Assembly (NCBI RefSeq): GCF_044239695.1
Contig: NZ_JBIIAW010000009.1
Coordinates: forward strand, 1-50,400
Direction of reading: 5' to 3'
Source of the DNA: Pseudolysinimonas_A sp044239695
GTDB lineage: Bacteria; Actinomycetota; Actinomycetes; Actinomycetales; Microbacteriaceae
DNA length: 50,400 nt
A program made the translations under genes and the position numbers. This document shows, piece after piece, positions 18,116-25,377 of this stretch (position 1 is the first letter of the stretch; each line of letters starts with the position of its first letter). A model generated the notes under the pieces. It made no database searches, was not told where the DNA came from, and worked only from the letters and a program-made list of their open reading frames with translations.

Positions 18116-20520
18116 CCGCCCACGTAGGCCGCGAGGTGCTGCCCGGTGAGCGTCGTCTTCGCGGCGACGAGGTCGGCGGGGGTGCCTTCGAAGACGACCT
18201 TCCCTCCGTCGTGTCCCGCACCCGGGCCGATGTCGACGATCCAGTCGGCGTGCGCCATCACGGCTTGATGGTGCTCGATGACGATGACCGACTTGCCGGA
18301 GTCGACGAGGCGGTCGAGCAGGCCGAGCAGCTGTTGCACGTCGGCGAGATGCAGACCGGTGGTCGGCTCGTCGAGCACGTACACGCCGCCCTTGTCGGCC
18401 ATGTGGATGGCGAGCTTCAGCCGCTGCCGTTCGCCGCCGGAGAGGGTGGTGAGCGGTTGACCGAGGGTGAGGTAGCCGAGGCCGACGTCGGCCATCCGTA
18501 CGAGGATCGCGTGGGCGGCCGGCACCTTCGACGCACCGTCGGCGAAGTACGCGACGGCGTCGTCGACGGGCATGCCGAGCACCTCGCTGATGTCCTTGCC
18601 GCCGAGCTTGTAGTCGAGCACCGACGCCAGGAACCGCTTGCCCTCGCAGACCTCGCAGGTGGTCGAGGCCGTGCCCATCGAGCCGAAGTCGCTGAAGATG
18701 ACGCCGTTGCCGTTGCAGTTCGGGCAGGCGCCCGCCGAGTTCGCGCTGAACAGCGCCGGCTTCACGCCGTTGGCCTTCGCGAAGGCGGTGCGGATGGAGT
18801 CGAGCATCCCGGTGTAGGTGGCGGGGTTGCTGCGGCGGGATCCCTTGATCGGCGCCTGGTCGACCGACACGACGTCCGCACCGGCGGGGATCGATCCGTG
18901 GATGAGGGAGCTCTTGCCCGATCCGGCGACGCCGGTGACGACCGTGAGGATTCCGAGCGGGATGTCGACGGAGACATCCTGCAGGTTGTTGCGGGTGGCG
19001 TGGCGGATCTCGATGACGCCCGTGGCGGGGCGCACGGCGTCCTTCAGCCGCGCGCGGTCGTCGAGGTGCCGGCCGGTGAGGGTGTCGCTCGCGCGCAACG
19101 CGTCGACGGTGCCTTCGAACTGGATCTCACCGCCCTTCGAGCCGGCCCGCGGGCCGAGGTCGACGACGTGGTCGGCGATCGCGATCGTCTCGGGCTTGTG
19201 CTCGACCACGAGCACGGTGTTGCCTTTGTCGCGCAGCCGCACGAGGAGTTCGTTCATGCGCTGGATGTCGTGCGGGTGCAACCCCACGGTGGGCTCGTCG
19301 AAGACGTAGGTGACGTCGGTGAGGCTCGAGCCGAGGTGGCGGATCATCTTGGTGCGCTGGGCTTCGCCGCCGGAGAGGGTGCCCGACGGGCGGTCGAGGC
19401 TGAGGTAGCCGAGCCCGATCTCGACGAACGAGTCGAGGGTCTGCTGGAGGTTCTCGAGGAGGGGACCGATGTGGGTGGCTTCGAGGCCGCGGACCCACTC
19501 CGCGAGGTCGCTGATCTGCATGCGGCAGGCGTCGGCGATCGAGATGCCGGCGATCTTCGACGACCGGGCGGCGGCGCTCAGCCGGGTGCCCTCGCACTCG
19601 GGGCAGGCGGTGAACGTGACGGCGCGTTCGACGAACGCGCGGATGTGCGGCTGCATCGCCTCGACGTCCTTGGACAGGAACGACTTCTGCACGTTCGGCA
19701 CCAGCCCGAGATAGGTCATGTTGATGCCGGCGACCTTGACCTTCGTGGCCTCCTTGTAGAGGAAGTCGTGGCGCTGCTCGGCGGTGAAGTCCTTGATCGG
19801 GATGTCGGCCGGCACGAGACCGGACTCGGTGAAGAGGCGCACGCCCCAGCCGTCGACGTTGTAGCCGGGGATCGTGAGGGCGCCGTCCTTGAGCGACTTC
19901 GTCTCGTCGAACAGTTGGCTGAGGTCGATGTCGCTCACGCTGCCCATGCCCTCGCACCGCGGGCACATGCCGCCGGTGATGGTGAACGCGCGTTCGATGG
20001 TCGCCCCGGCATCCGTCTCGACTTTCGCCGACCCGGTGCCGGTGACGCTCGCGATGTTGAACGAGAACGCCTGCGGGGATCCGATGTGCGGTTCGCCCAT
20101 GCGGCTGAACAGGATGCGGAGCATCGCGTTGGCGTCGGTCGCCGTGCCGACGGTCGAGCGCACGTTGGCGCCCATCCGTTCCTGGTCGACGATGATCGCG
20201 GTCGTGAGGCCGTCGAGCACGTCGACATCCGGTCGCCCGGGGCTCGGCATGAACCCCTGCACGAAGGCCGGGTAGGTCTCGTTGATGAGCCGCTGGGATT
20301 CGGCGGCGATGGTGCCGAAGACGAGACTCGACTTGCCCGAGCCGGAGACGCCGGTGAAGACCGTCAGCCGGCGCTTCGGGATCTCGACGCTGATGTTCTT
20401 GAGGTTGTTCTCCCGCGCCCCGATCACGCGGATCAGGTCGTGTCCGTCGGCGGGGTGCGCGGTGCCGTCGGATGCGTTGTCGGCGGACGGGCTGTCGGCG
20501 GAGGTGGCGTTCGTCGGCAT
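18112..20520 (-). CDS. UvrA-like ABC ATPase (UvrA2/DrrC type)
   Basis: 802 residues, shorter than canonical UvrA (about 940-970). Two ABC modules are intact: Walker A GVSGSGKSSL near residue 55 and GVAGSGKSSL near residue 508, and two signatures LSGGEAQR and LSGGERQR, with DEPTVGLH and DEPTTGLH as Walker B. Zinc-binding CPRCEG, CPECEG and CPNCNG/CEVCEG pairs are present. The reduced length fits class II UvrA paralogues such as UvrA2 or DrrC, which are linked to tolerance of DNA-binding drugs; it is probably not the housekeeping UvrA, which is normally near uvrC or uvrB. The ATG at 20520 has TACCGT 6 nt upstream; a longer frame to 20880 is antisense to another gene. Confidence 0.88.
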   Translation of the reverse strand: MPTNATSADSPSADNASDGTAHPADGHDLIRVIGARENNLKNISVEIPKRRLTVFTGVSGSGKSSLVFGTIAAESQRLINETYPAFVQGFMPSPGRPDVDVLDGLTTAIIVDQERMGANVRSTVGTATDANAMLRILFSRMGEPHIGSPQAFSFNIASVTGTGSAKVETDAGATIERAFTITGGMCPRCEGMGSVSDIDLSQLFDETKSLKDGALTIPGYNVDGWGVRLFTESGLVPADIPIKDFTAEQRHDFLYKEATKVKVAGINMTYLGLVPNVQKSFLSKDVEAMQPHIRAFVERAVTFTACPECEGTRLSAAARSSKIAGISIADACRMQISDLAEWVRGLEATHIGPLLENLQQTLDSFVEIGLGYLSLDRPSGTLSGGEAQRTKMIRHLGSSLTDVTYVFDEPTVGLHPHDIQRMNELLVRLRDKGNTVLVVEHKPETIAIADHVVDLGPRAGSKGGEIQFEGTVDALRASDTLTGRHLDDRARLKDAVRPATGVIEIRHATRNNLQDVSVDIPLGILTVVTGVAGSGKSSLIHGSIPAGADVVSVDQAPIKGSRRSNPATYTGMLDSIRTAFAKANGVKPALFSANSAGACPNCNGNGVIFSDFGSMGTASTTCEVCEGKRFLASVLDYKLGGKDISEVLGMPVDDAVAYFADGASKVPAAHAILVRMADVGLGYLTLGQPLTTLSGGERQRLKLAIHMADKGGVYVLDEPTTGLHLADVQQLLGLLDRLVDSGKSVIVIEHHQAVMAHADWIVDIGPGAGHDGGKVVFEGTPADLVAAKTTLTGQHLAAYVGG

Positions 20521-20526
20521 GCGCCC

Positions 20527-20532
20527 ACGGTA
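20527..20532 (-). promoter_or_regulatory. -10 element of the UvrA-like gene
   Basis: TACCGT on the minus strand, ending 6 nt before the ATG; no Shine-Dalgarno. Confidence 0.45.
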
Positions 20533-20606
20533 CCGGGACCCTCCGACCGCGGCTTCTCGATTCTGCCCGCACGGCGGCCTGTGCGACGCGCGCCACAATC
20601 GGTGAC

Positions 20607-21089
20607 ATGACGTTCTCGATCGCCGGCGCCGTGGTCTCGGTGCTCGTGCTGCTGCCCAATCTGCTCCTGCTCGCGTTCCCGCCGCGGGACGCCGTGCGCC
20701 CGACGGATGCCGGACTGCTCGCGACGATCCTGGAACGTGCCGGGCAGGCCGGATGCCTCGTCCTCCCGTTCCTCGTCGGCGGGCCGGGTGGGTGGAGCTG
20801 GTGGCTCGTGCCCCTCGGGCTCGCCATTGCGGCCTACCTGGCGTTGTGGGCGCGCTATCTGACGGAGCGGCGGACGGCATCCCTGTTCCGCCCGCTCGGA
20901 CATTGCCCGCTCGGACATCGCCCCCTCGGGGCGCTGCCGATCCCGATGGCGGTGTTCCCGGTGCTCGCGTTCCTCAGTGCGGGGGGCTGGCTCGCGTCGA
21001 TCCCGGTCGGGGTCGCGGCTCTCGTGCTCGCCGCCGGTCATCTGCCGAACAGTTGGGCGGCGTGGAAGTCGGTGGCGCCGCAACCGTGA
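20607..21089 (+). CDS. Hypothetical membrane protein
   Basis: 160 residues, family not recognised. Hydrophobic segments lie at about residues 3-25 (FSIAGAVVSVLVLLPNLLLLAF), 45-58, 63-80, 113-128 and 131-148. The loop between the last helices holds an internal repeat, PLGHCPLGHRPLGALP, encoded by an imperfect 15-bp repeat near 20900-20935. CACAAT ends 7 nt before the ATG, supporting this start. It is divergent from the UvrA-like gene. Confidence 0.75.
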   Translation: MTFSIAGAVVSVLVLLPNLLLLAFPPRDAVRPTDAGLLATILERAGQAGCLVLPFLVGGPGGWSWWLVPLGLAIAAYLALWARYLTERRTASLFRPLGHCPLGHRPLGALPIPMAVFPVLAFLSAGGWLASIPVGVAALVLAAGHLPNSWAAWKSVAPQP

Positions 21090-21092
21090 AGG

Positions 21093-22352
21093 CTACGGCG
21101 GGTCGCTGTCGCTTCGGATGTCGCTGTCGTTTCGGATCTCGCTGGCGCCTACCGCCCGGGCGGGCCGGGTGCGATGCCGTCGGCCGGTGGGGGAGACCCA
21201 GTCGAGGGTGCCGTCGGGGTGGGTGGCCTCGATCCGCCAGCGCGACCCATGCTTGAGGCGGTGGTGGCCGCGGCAGAGGTGGGCGAGGTTGCCGGGATCC
21301 GTCGCGCCGCCGTGCTCCCAGGCCCGCGTGTGGTCGATGTCGGCGGCGGCCGCTCGGCGCCCGCAGTGCGGGAACCGGCAGCGCTCGTCGCGCACGGTCA
21401 GAAACAGTCGCAGCTCGTCGCTCACCCGGTACTTCGTGCGGCCGAGCGCGAGCATCGTGTCGTCGCGGGGGTCGGTGAACATGCGGCGGAGGGTCGGCGC
21501 CTCGGCGGCGAGGTCGCGGGCGGTCTGCGCGTCGATCGGGCCGTAGCCGGTGAGTTCCGCCCCGGTCTCGGAGGCTCCGGTCAGCACGCTGATCGGCACC
21601 GTGACGACGACAGTGGGTCGCGCGTCGCCGAACCGCCGGAACGCGCGGCCGTCGCGGTCGAGGAGCACGTCGCCGAAGGCATCCGCTCGCAGTTGTGCGA
21701 CGGTGCGATCGTCGCCGTGGCGGGAGGCGAGTCCGCGCGCGAGGTCGTCGAGGCGGCTGTCGATCGCGAGCGCGTCGACGGCGGGAAGGCAGGCGGTGAT
21801 CCAGGCCATGCCGTCGGCTCCGGGCTCGCACGACACGTGGCGGTCGGCGCGGGCCTTCTGGTGGCGCTCGATGGCGCGGCCGGCATCCCGGGTCTCGCGC
21901 ATGCGGCGGAGGGTGCGGGCGAAGGCGGTGGACGACTGGTCGGCTGCCTCGAGGGCGCGACGTTCGAGGTCACCCCGCTCCGCCTCATCGACCCGGGCCA
22001 GCTCGTCGACGATCACCCGCGCCTGCCGCGGCGTGATGCGCCCGTCGGCGAGGGCCGCGTGGGTCGCCGGGAGGTACTGCACGAGCACGCCGGCCTCGTC
22101 GATGAGGATGTCGGCGGCCCGTTCGGAGATGCGCAGGGCGGTCGCGATCTCGGCGCGGAACTCGCGTTCGGCCAGGGCGTGCGACAGCGTGCCGACCTGG
22201 GTCTGCCGGGCGAACTCGATGAGGCGCAACTTGGCGGCCGTGAGAGTGGAGATCAGACGATCTGTCTGCACGATCGCCTCGATGACCGCAGCCTCCGCCT
22301 CGACGCGCGCCGCCGCGTCACCCGGGTCGGGTTCGGGGCGGAAGGTGGTCAT
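21093..22352 (-). CDS. DUF222/HNH endonuclease-like protein
   Basis: 419 residues. The N-terminal two thirds match the DUF222 (13E12-like) architecture that is abundant in actinobacteria (ALRISERAADILIDEAGVLV...LADGRITPRQARVIVDEL). The C-terminal HNH nuclease module reads CRFPHCGRRAAAADIDHTRAWEHGG and LCRGHHRLKH, with zinc-type cysteines, DH and the final HH. Such proteins are often mobile and their targets are unknown; the family includes copies near REP13E12 elements. TTATCT lies 6 nt before the ATG, giving the start. It ends 3 bp from the convergent membrane-protein gene and carries a Ser/Asp repeat tail (IRNDSDIRSDSD). Confidence 0.88.
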   Translation of the reverse strand: MTTFRPEPDPGDAAARVEAEAAVIEAIVQTDRLISTLTAAKLRLIEFARQTQVGTLSHALAEREFRAEIATALRISERAADILIDEAGVLVQYLPATHAALADGRITPRQARVIVDELARVDEAERGDLERRALEAADQSSTAFARTLRRMRETRDAGRAIERHQKARADRHVSCEPGADGMAWITACLPAVDALAIDSRLDDLARGLASRHGDDRTVAQLRADAFGDVLLDRDGRAFRRFGDARPTVVVTVPISVLTGASETGAELTGYGPIDAQTARDLAAEAPTLRRMFTDPRDDTMLALGRTKYRVSDELRLFLTVRDERCRFPHCGRRAAAADIDHTRAWEHGGATDPGNLAHLCRGHHRLKHGSRWRIEATHPDGTLDWVSPTGRRHRTRPARAVGASEIRNDSDIRSDSDPP

Positions 22353-22358
22353 GGCGAC

Positions 22359-22364
22359 AGATAA
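22359..22364 (-). promoter_or_regulatory. -10 element of the DUF222/HNH gene
   Basis: TTATCT on the minus strand, ending 6 nt before the ATG; no Shine-Dalgarno. Confidence 0.4.
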
Positions 22365-22467
22365 GGAGCAACCACCGACATCGCCCCCGGGGCGGCGAAT
22401 CACCTGTGGATGGTCGGCTACAGTAGGAGGCTGTGCCGGACTCCCCGCGGGGACACGGTGCGAGCCA

Positions 22468-22544
22468 CGGGCTGTGGCGCAGCTTGGTAGCGCACCTGAC
22501 TGGGGGTCAGGGGGTCGCAGGTTCAAATCCTGTCAGCCCGACCA
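22468..22544 (+). tRNA. tRNA-Pro (anticodon GGG)
   Basis: Full cloverleaf with encoded CCA. The acceptor stem CGGGCTG/CAGCCCG pairs perfectly. The D arm is GCGC-AGCTTGGTA-GCGC, the anticodon stem CCTGA/TCAGG encloses the loop CTGGGGG, and the T arm GCAGG-TTCAAAT-CCTGT has one G-T pair. A TACAGT hexamer at 22419-22424 is a possible -10. The last 15 nt are duplicated on the far side of the insertion sequence that begins directly after the CCA. Confidence 0.97.
22530..22544 (+). repeat. Target-site duplication, left copy
   Basis: CTGTCAGCCCGACCA, the 3' end of tRNA-Pro, directly adjoining the left end of the IS481-type element. An identical copy is at 23841-23855. Confidence 0.85.
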
Positions 22545-22570
22545 TGTGATGTCTCAGGACATCTGCAAGG
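22545..22570 (+). repeat. IS481 left inverted repeat
   Basis: 26 bp beginning TGTGATGTCTCAGGACAT; pairs with the right repeat at 20 of 26 positions. Confidence 0.85.
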
Positions 22571-22598
22571 ACCGAACCTGATTTCAGGTTCGGTCCTT
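22567..22598. terminator. Hairpin at the end of the IS transposase
   Basis: Perfect 15-bp arms (AAGGACCGAACCTGA and its complement) around a 2-nt loop. It overlaps the transposase stop codon and could end transcription from either side, including from tRNA-Pro. Confidence 0.7.
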
Positions 22599-23770
22599 TG
22601 CGTTTCTGAGGGGTTGGTAGTCGCGTTCGGGGTCGATGGTGAGTTCGCGGAGGAGCTCGCCGGTGGCGGCGTTGATGACGGTGACGTCGAGGTCGTGGAC
22701 GAGGGCGAGGATGCGGGTTCGGGCGTGTGCTCGGCCGAGGGGGATGTGTCGCAGGCGGCTGGCGACTCGGAGGGTGATGGTGCCGTTCTTGTCGACGCGG
22801 TCGCGTCGGATGCGATCGTGGGAGTGGGTGTCCCGGTCGGGGTCGGGGTGTGCTTTCGGCAAGGTGCTGTAGCGAGTCGCCGGGGTGGTGTGGTGCGGCG
22901 GGGATCGGTGTGGGCGTTGCTGGTTGTAGTGGGTGACGAAGGCGTCGAGCCGATCTTGTAGCTCGGTCAGGGTGTCTGGGGCTGGTTGGGCGCGCAGCCA
23001 CTTCTTCATCGTCTGCTGGAACCGTTCGACTTTCCCTTGGGTCTGGGGGTGCCCGGGGGAGCCGTTCTTCTGTTGGATGCCGAGGCGCTGCAGTTCGACT
23101 TCGAACGCGTTGCGGCCGCCTTGGCGTCCCCAGCCGGCGTGGCGGACGGTGAAGACCATGCCGTTGTCGGTGAGGGTGGAGGCCGGTGTCCCGTGGGTGG
23201 CGATCGCGGAGCGGAAGGCGTCGACGATGATCGGAGTCGTGACTCGGGGGTGCGCGGTGACCGAGATCGCGAGTCGGGTGCAGTCGTCGAGGAAAGTGAG
23301 GATCTCGACCCCGGCGCCGCCGGCGAGGGCCCAGTGGGTGAAGTCGGATTGCCAGCACTCGTTCGGCATGGCCGCCTCGAACCGGACGTAGGAGGACTTG
23401 GGTCGCTTCTTCGGCTCCGCGGTCACCAGCCCGGCTCGGGTGAGCGTGCGAGCAACGGTGGAGCGTGACACGGTGATGTCGTGATGGTGCTGCAGGTGCC
23501 AGACGATCGTCGCTGGCCCGTGATCGAGCCCTCGATGTTGCAGGTTCGCCCGTAGGTTCACGATCAGCTCGACCGTCGCGCTGCGGGGATCGCGGTCGGG
23601 GTCGTTTTCGGGCGTCGGGAGCGCGGCTCGAGGCCGGCTTCACCCTCCCGCCGCCATCTCGTCATGATCCGACTGACGCGGCTCTCGGACAGTCCGTAGG
23701 CGCGGGCCGCTTCAGCCTGCGACAACCCCTGGATAGCGACGGCAGTGACGATCAGACGTTCGCGAGACAC
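22584..23770 (-). pseudogene. IS481-family transposase, frameshifted
   Basis: The helix-turn-helix part is read from 23770 (RLIVTAVAIQGLSQAEAARAYGLSESRVSRIM, then EPRSRRPKTTPTAIPAA) and runs into a TGA at 23564. The catalytic part continues in another frame as TVELIV-NLRANLQHRGLDHG and ends at 22584. The shift lies at about 23574-23583. Joined, the two give the usual IS481 length of roughly 395 residues. The DDE residues are intact: Asp in WQSDFTHW, Asp in LTDNGMVF, Glu in GKVERFQQ. No A-rich slippery sequence is seen, so a disabling mutation (or a sequencing error) is more likely than programmed frameshifting. Confidence 0.85.
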
Positions 23771-23814
23771 CCGCGAGCCTGACGCACCCGCAGTTGCCTA
23801 TGTCTTGAGACATC

Positions 23815-23840
23815 CCTTGCCCATGTCCTGAACCACGACA
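23815..23840 (-). repeat. IS481 right inverted repeat
   Basis: Read on the minus strand, 26 bp beginning TGTCGTGGTTCAGGACAT, next to the right target duplication. Confidence 0.85.
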
Positions 23841-23855
23841 CTGTCAGCCCGACCA
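23841..23855 (+). repeat. Target-site duplication, right copy
   Basis: CTGTCAGCCCGACCA, identical to the tRNA-Pro 3' end at 22530-22544. A tRNA-length fragment is not present, only this 15-bp copy. Confidence 0.85.
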
Positions 23856-23857
23856 GA

Positions 23858-23900
23858 GAAAGCCCCGGAACTAAGCGGATTTGCGGAGGCCGGGGCTTTC
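23858..23900 (+). terminator. Former tRNA-Pro terminator hairpin
   Basis: Perfect 11-bp arms GAAAGCCCCGG and CCGGGGCTTTC around a 21-nt loop, ending in TTTC. It begins 2 nt after the duplicated tRNA end, so before the insertion it lay immediately downstream of tRNA-Pro. Confidence 0.7.
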
Positions 23901-23958
23901 GTAGCTTCCGGCTCCGCGCCCAAAGTGTGCAGAGCGTGTGAGCAGCCGTTCCGAGTGC

Positions 23959-23964
23959 TACCGT
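23959..23964 (+). promoter_or_regulatory. Possible -10 element of the heliorhodopsin gene
   Basis: TACCGT, 27 nt before the ATG, leaving room for the AAAGGAG Shine-Dalgarno at 23978-23984. The -35 region is not recognisable. Confidence 0.35.
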
Positions 23965-23991
23965 CAGGCGACCTCACAAAGGAGTGCAGTC

Positions 23992-24795
23992 ATGGCCAAG
24001 AAGGCGTACACCCCGGATCAGCAGATCGCTCGGCTGCGGATCTACAACATCGTCGCGGGCAGCCTGCACCTCGTGCAGGCGATCGGCTTCGCCATCATCC
24101 TGGCGATGCTGAGCACTCAGGTGCTCTTCGCGGTGACGGCCGACTACCTCGCCGGACCTCCCGGGGTGCCGCTGCCGCCGGAGCGGGTGACCCTCTTCGA
24201 GGTGAACATCGGCATCGGCGTCGTGGTGTTCCTCGCGCTGAGCGCGTTCTTCCACTTCCTCATCTCGAGCCCCTGGTTCTTCGGTCGGTACCGCAGCGGC
24301 CTGCTCCAGAACCGCAACTACTTCCGCTGGGCCGAGTACTCGCTGAGCTCCTCGATCATGATCTGGTTGATCCTGGCCATCAACGGCGTGACCGACATCG
24401 GTGCGCTGTTCGCCGTCTTCGCCGTCAACGCGGCCATGATCCTGTTCGGCGCGCTCCAAGAGAAGTACGAGCAGCCCGGCTCGGGAAAGCTGCTTCCGTT
24501 CATCTTCGGTTCGATGGTGGGGATCGTGCCGTGGATCCTGGTTCTGATCTACTTCCTGCGCCCCGGCAGCGCGAGTGACGTCGCCGCCCCGGCCTTCGTC
24601 GTCGGCATCGTCATCTCGCTCTTCCTGTTCTTCAACACCTTCGCCATCAACCAGTGGCTGCAGTACAAGCAGGTCGGGAGGTGGAAGAGCTACCTGCACG
24701 GAGAGCGCACGTACATCACCCTGAGCCTGGTCGCCAAGACCGCCCTCGCCTGGCAGGTCTTCTCGGGCGCGATCATCCCCGCGATCACCGGCTAG
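23992..24795 (+). CDS. Heliorhodopsin
   Basis: 267-residue, seven-helix retinal protein of the heliorhodopsin family, distinct from type-1 pump rhodopsins. The retinal Schiff-base lysine is Lys249 in SLVAKTALAWQVF (helix G). The counterion is Glu115 with Arg112 in FRWAEYSLSSS (helix C). Conserved His26 (helix A, GSLHLVQA) and His88 (SAFFHFLI) correspond to His23 and His80 of heliorhodopsin 48C12; Arg104, Glu107 and Lys241 of that protein correspond with a constant offset of eight. The short hydrophilic N-terminus and the family fit a cytoplasmic N-terminus, opposite to type-1 rhodopsins. AAAGGAG lies 7 nt before the ATG; an in-frame ATG 54 bp upstream has none. Function in the family is unsettled (slow photocycle, no pumping; sensor or enzyme-regulator roles proposed). 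No carotenoid or blh-type retinal gene is in the window. Confidence 0.93.
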   Translation: MAKKAYTPDQQIARLRIYNIVAGSLHLVQAIGFAIILAMLSTQVLFAVTADYLAGPPGVPLPPERVTLFEVNIGIGVVVFLALSAFFHFLISSPWFFGRYRSGLLQNRNYFRWAEYSLSSSIMIWLILAINGVTDIGALFAVFAVNAAMILFGALQEKYEQPGSGKLLPFIFGSMVGIVPWILVLIYFLRPGSASDVAAPAFVVGIVISLFLFFNTFAINQWLQYKQVGRWKSYLHGERTYITLSLVAKTALAWQVFSGAIIPAITG

Positions 24796-24816
24796 TGGGA
24801 GCTGCGTCGCTCCCAC
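24795..24816. terminator. Hairpin between heliorhodopsin and yaeQ
   Basis: Perfect 8-bp arms GTGGGAGC and GCTCCCAC around a 6-nt loop, beginning at the last base of the heliorhodopsin stop. There is no T tract, but it probably separates the gene from yaeQ, which has its own -10. Confidence 0.5.
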
Positions 24817-24823
24817 GACTGCC

Positions 24824-24829
24824 TAGGCT
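24824..24829 (+). promoter_or_regulatory. -10 element of yaeQ
   Basis: TAGGCT ends 6 nt before the ATG; no Shine-Dalgarno. Confidence 0.5.
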
Positions 24830-24835
24830 GGTCGG

Positions 24836-25375
24836 ATGGCAGCCGGCGCGACGATGCACTCCTTCGAGGTCCAGCTGGCCGACATGGATCGCGGCGTCTA
24901 CGAGCAGTTCACGGTGCGGGCGGCCCGCCATCCGTCCGAGACGGAGGCCTACCTCGTCACACGTCTGCTCGCCTACTGCCTCGAATACCAGGAGGGGATC
25001 GTCTTCAGCGAGGGCATCTCCGCGACCGACGAGCCGGCGGTGCTCGTGCGCGATCTGACCGGCAAGCTGCTGACCTGGATCGAGGTCGGCGCTCCGGATG
25101 CCGCCCGCCTCCACACGGGCAGCAAAGCGGCGGAGCGGACGGTCGTCTACACCCACCGCGATCCGGCCAAGGTGGCCGCGCCGTGGGCGGGTGCCAAGAT
25201 CCACCGGGCCGATGAGATCGTGCTGCACAGCTTCGACCCCGGCTTCGTCGACGCCGCGGTCGACGCGCTCGAGCGACGCAACGCGATGACGCTGACCGTC
25301 ACCGAGCAGCAGCTCTACCTCGAGCTGAACGGCGTGAACCTCTCATCGGCGGTCCACGCGCAGCCGGCGGGCTGA
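24836..25375 (+). CDS. yaeQ: YaeQ-family protein
   Basis: 179 residues, the usual YaeQ size. The family pattern is plain: ADMDRGVYEQFTVRAARHPSETEAYLVTRLLAYCLEY, DLTGKLLTWIEVGAPDAARLHTGSKAAERTVVYTH. Structures of the family show a variant PD-(D/E)XK nuclease fold; the biochemical role is unknown, and the old link to hemolysin suppression in E. coli has not held. It lies downstream of the heliorhodopsin gene but with its own -10, so co-regulation is unproven. The stop forms half of a 14-bp palindrome shared with the next, convergent gene. Confidence 0.9.
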   Translation: MAAGATMHSFEVQLADMDRGVYEQFTVRAARHPSETEAYLVTRLLAYCLEYQEGIVFSEGISATDEPAVLVRDLTGKLLTWIEVGAPDAARLHTGSKAAERTVVYTHRDPAKVAAPWAGAKIHRADEIVLHSFDPGFVDAAVDALERRNAMTLTVTEQQLYLELNGVNLSSAVHAQPAG

Positions 25376-25377
25376 CG

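Larger units (their letters stand above)
22545..23840. mobile_element. IS481-family insertion sequence
   Basis: 1296-bp element with 26-bp terminal inverted repeats (22545-22570 and 23815-23840) that match at 20 of 26 positions and begin TGT, as in IS481. It is flanked by a perfect 15-bp duplication. It encodes a transposase on the minus strand in two frames. A palindrome lies near each end: GATGTC-TCAG-GACATC (22548-22563) and ATGTCT-TG-AGACAT (23800-23813), candidate transposase-binding sites. A strong hairpin (22567-22598) sits just inside the left end. Confidence 0.9.

Noticed and set aside
17845..20610. 921-residue plus-strand frame
   Set aside because: Mirror of the UvrA-like gene, which has all ABC motifs; the plus-strand product has no recognisable domain.
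20521..20880. N-terminal extension of the UvrA-like protein
   Set aside because: It would overlap the divergent membrane-protein gene and is Arg/Ala-rich without homology; TACCGT lies 6 nt before the internal ATG.
23560..23600. Programmed -1 frameshift in the IS481 transposase
   Set aside because: No slippery heptamer or downstream pseudoknot-like structure was seen, and the family normally uses a single ORF.
22530..23855. tRNA-Pro direct repeat as attL/attR of an integrative element
   Set aside because: The repeat abuts the IS inverted repeats exactly and there is no integrase; a target-site duplication explains it fully.
23938..23991. Upstream ATG for heliorhodopsin
   Set aside because: No Shine-Dalgarno, and the added residues are polar with no family match; AAAGGAG precedes 23992.
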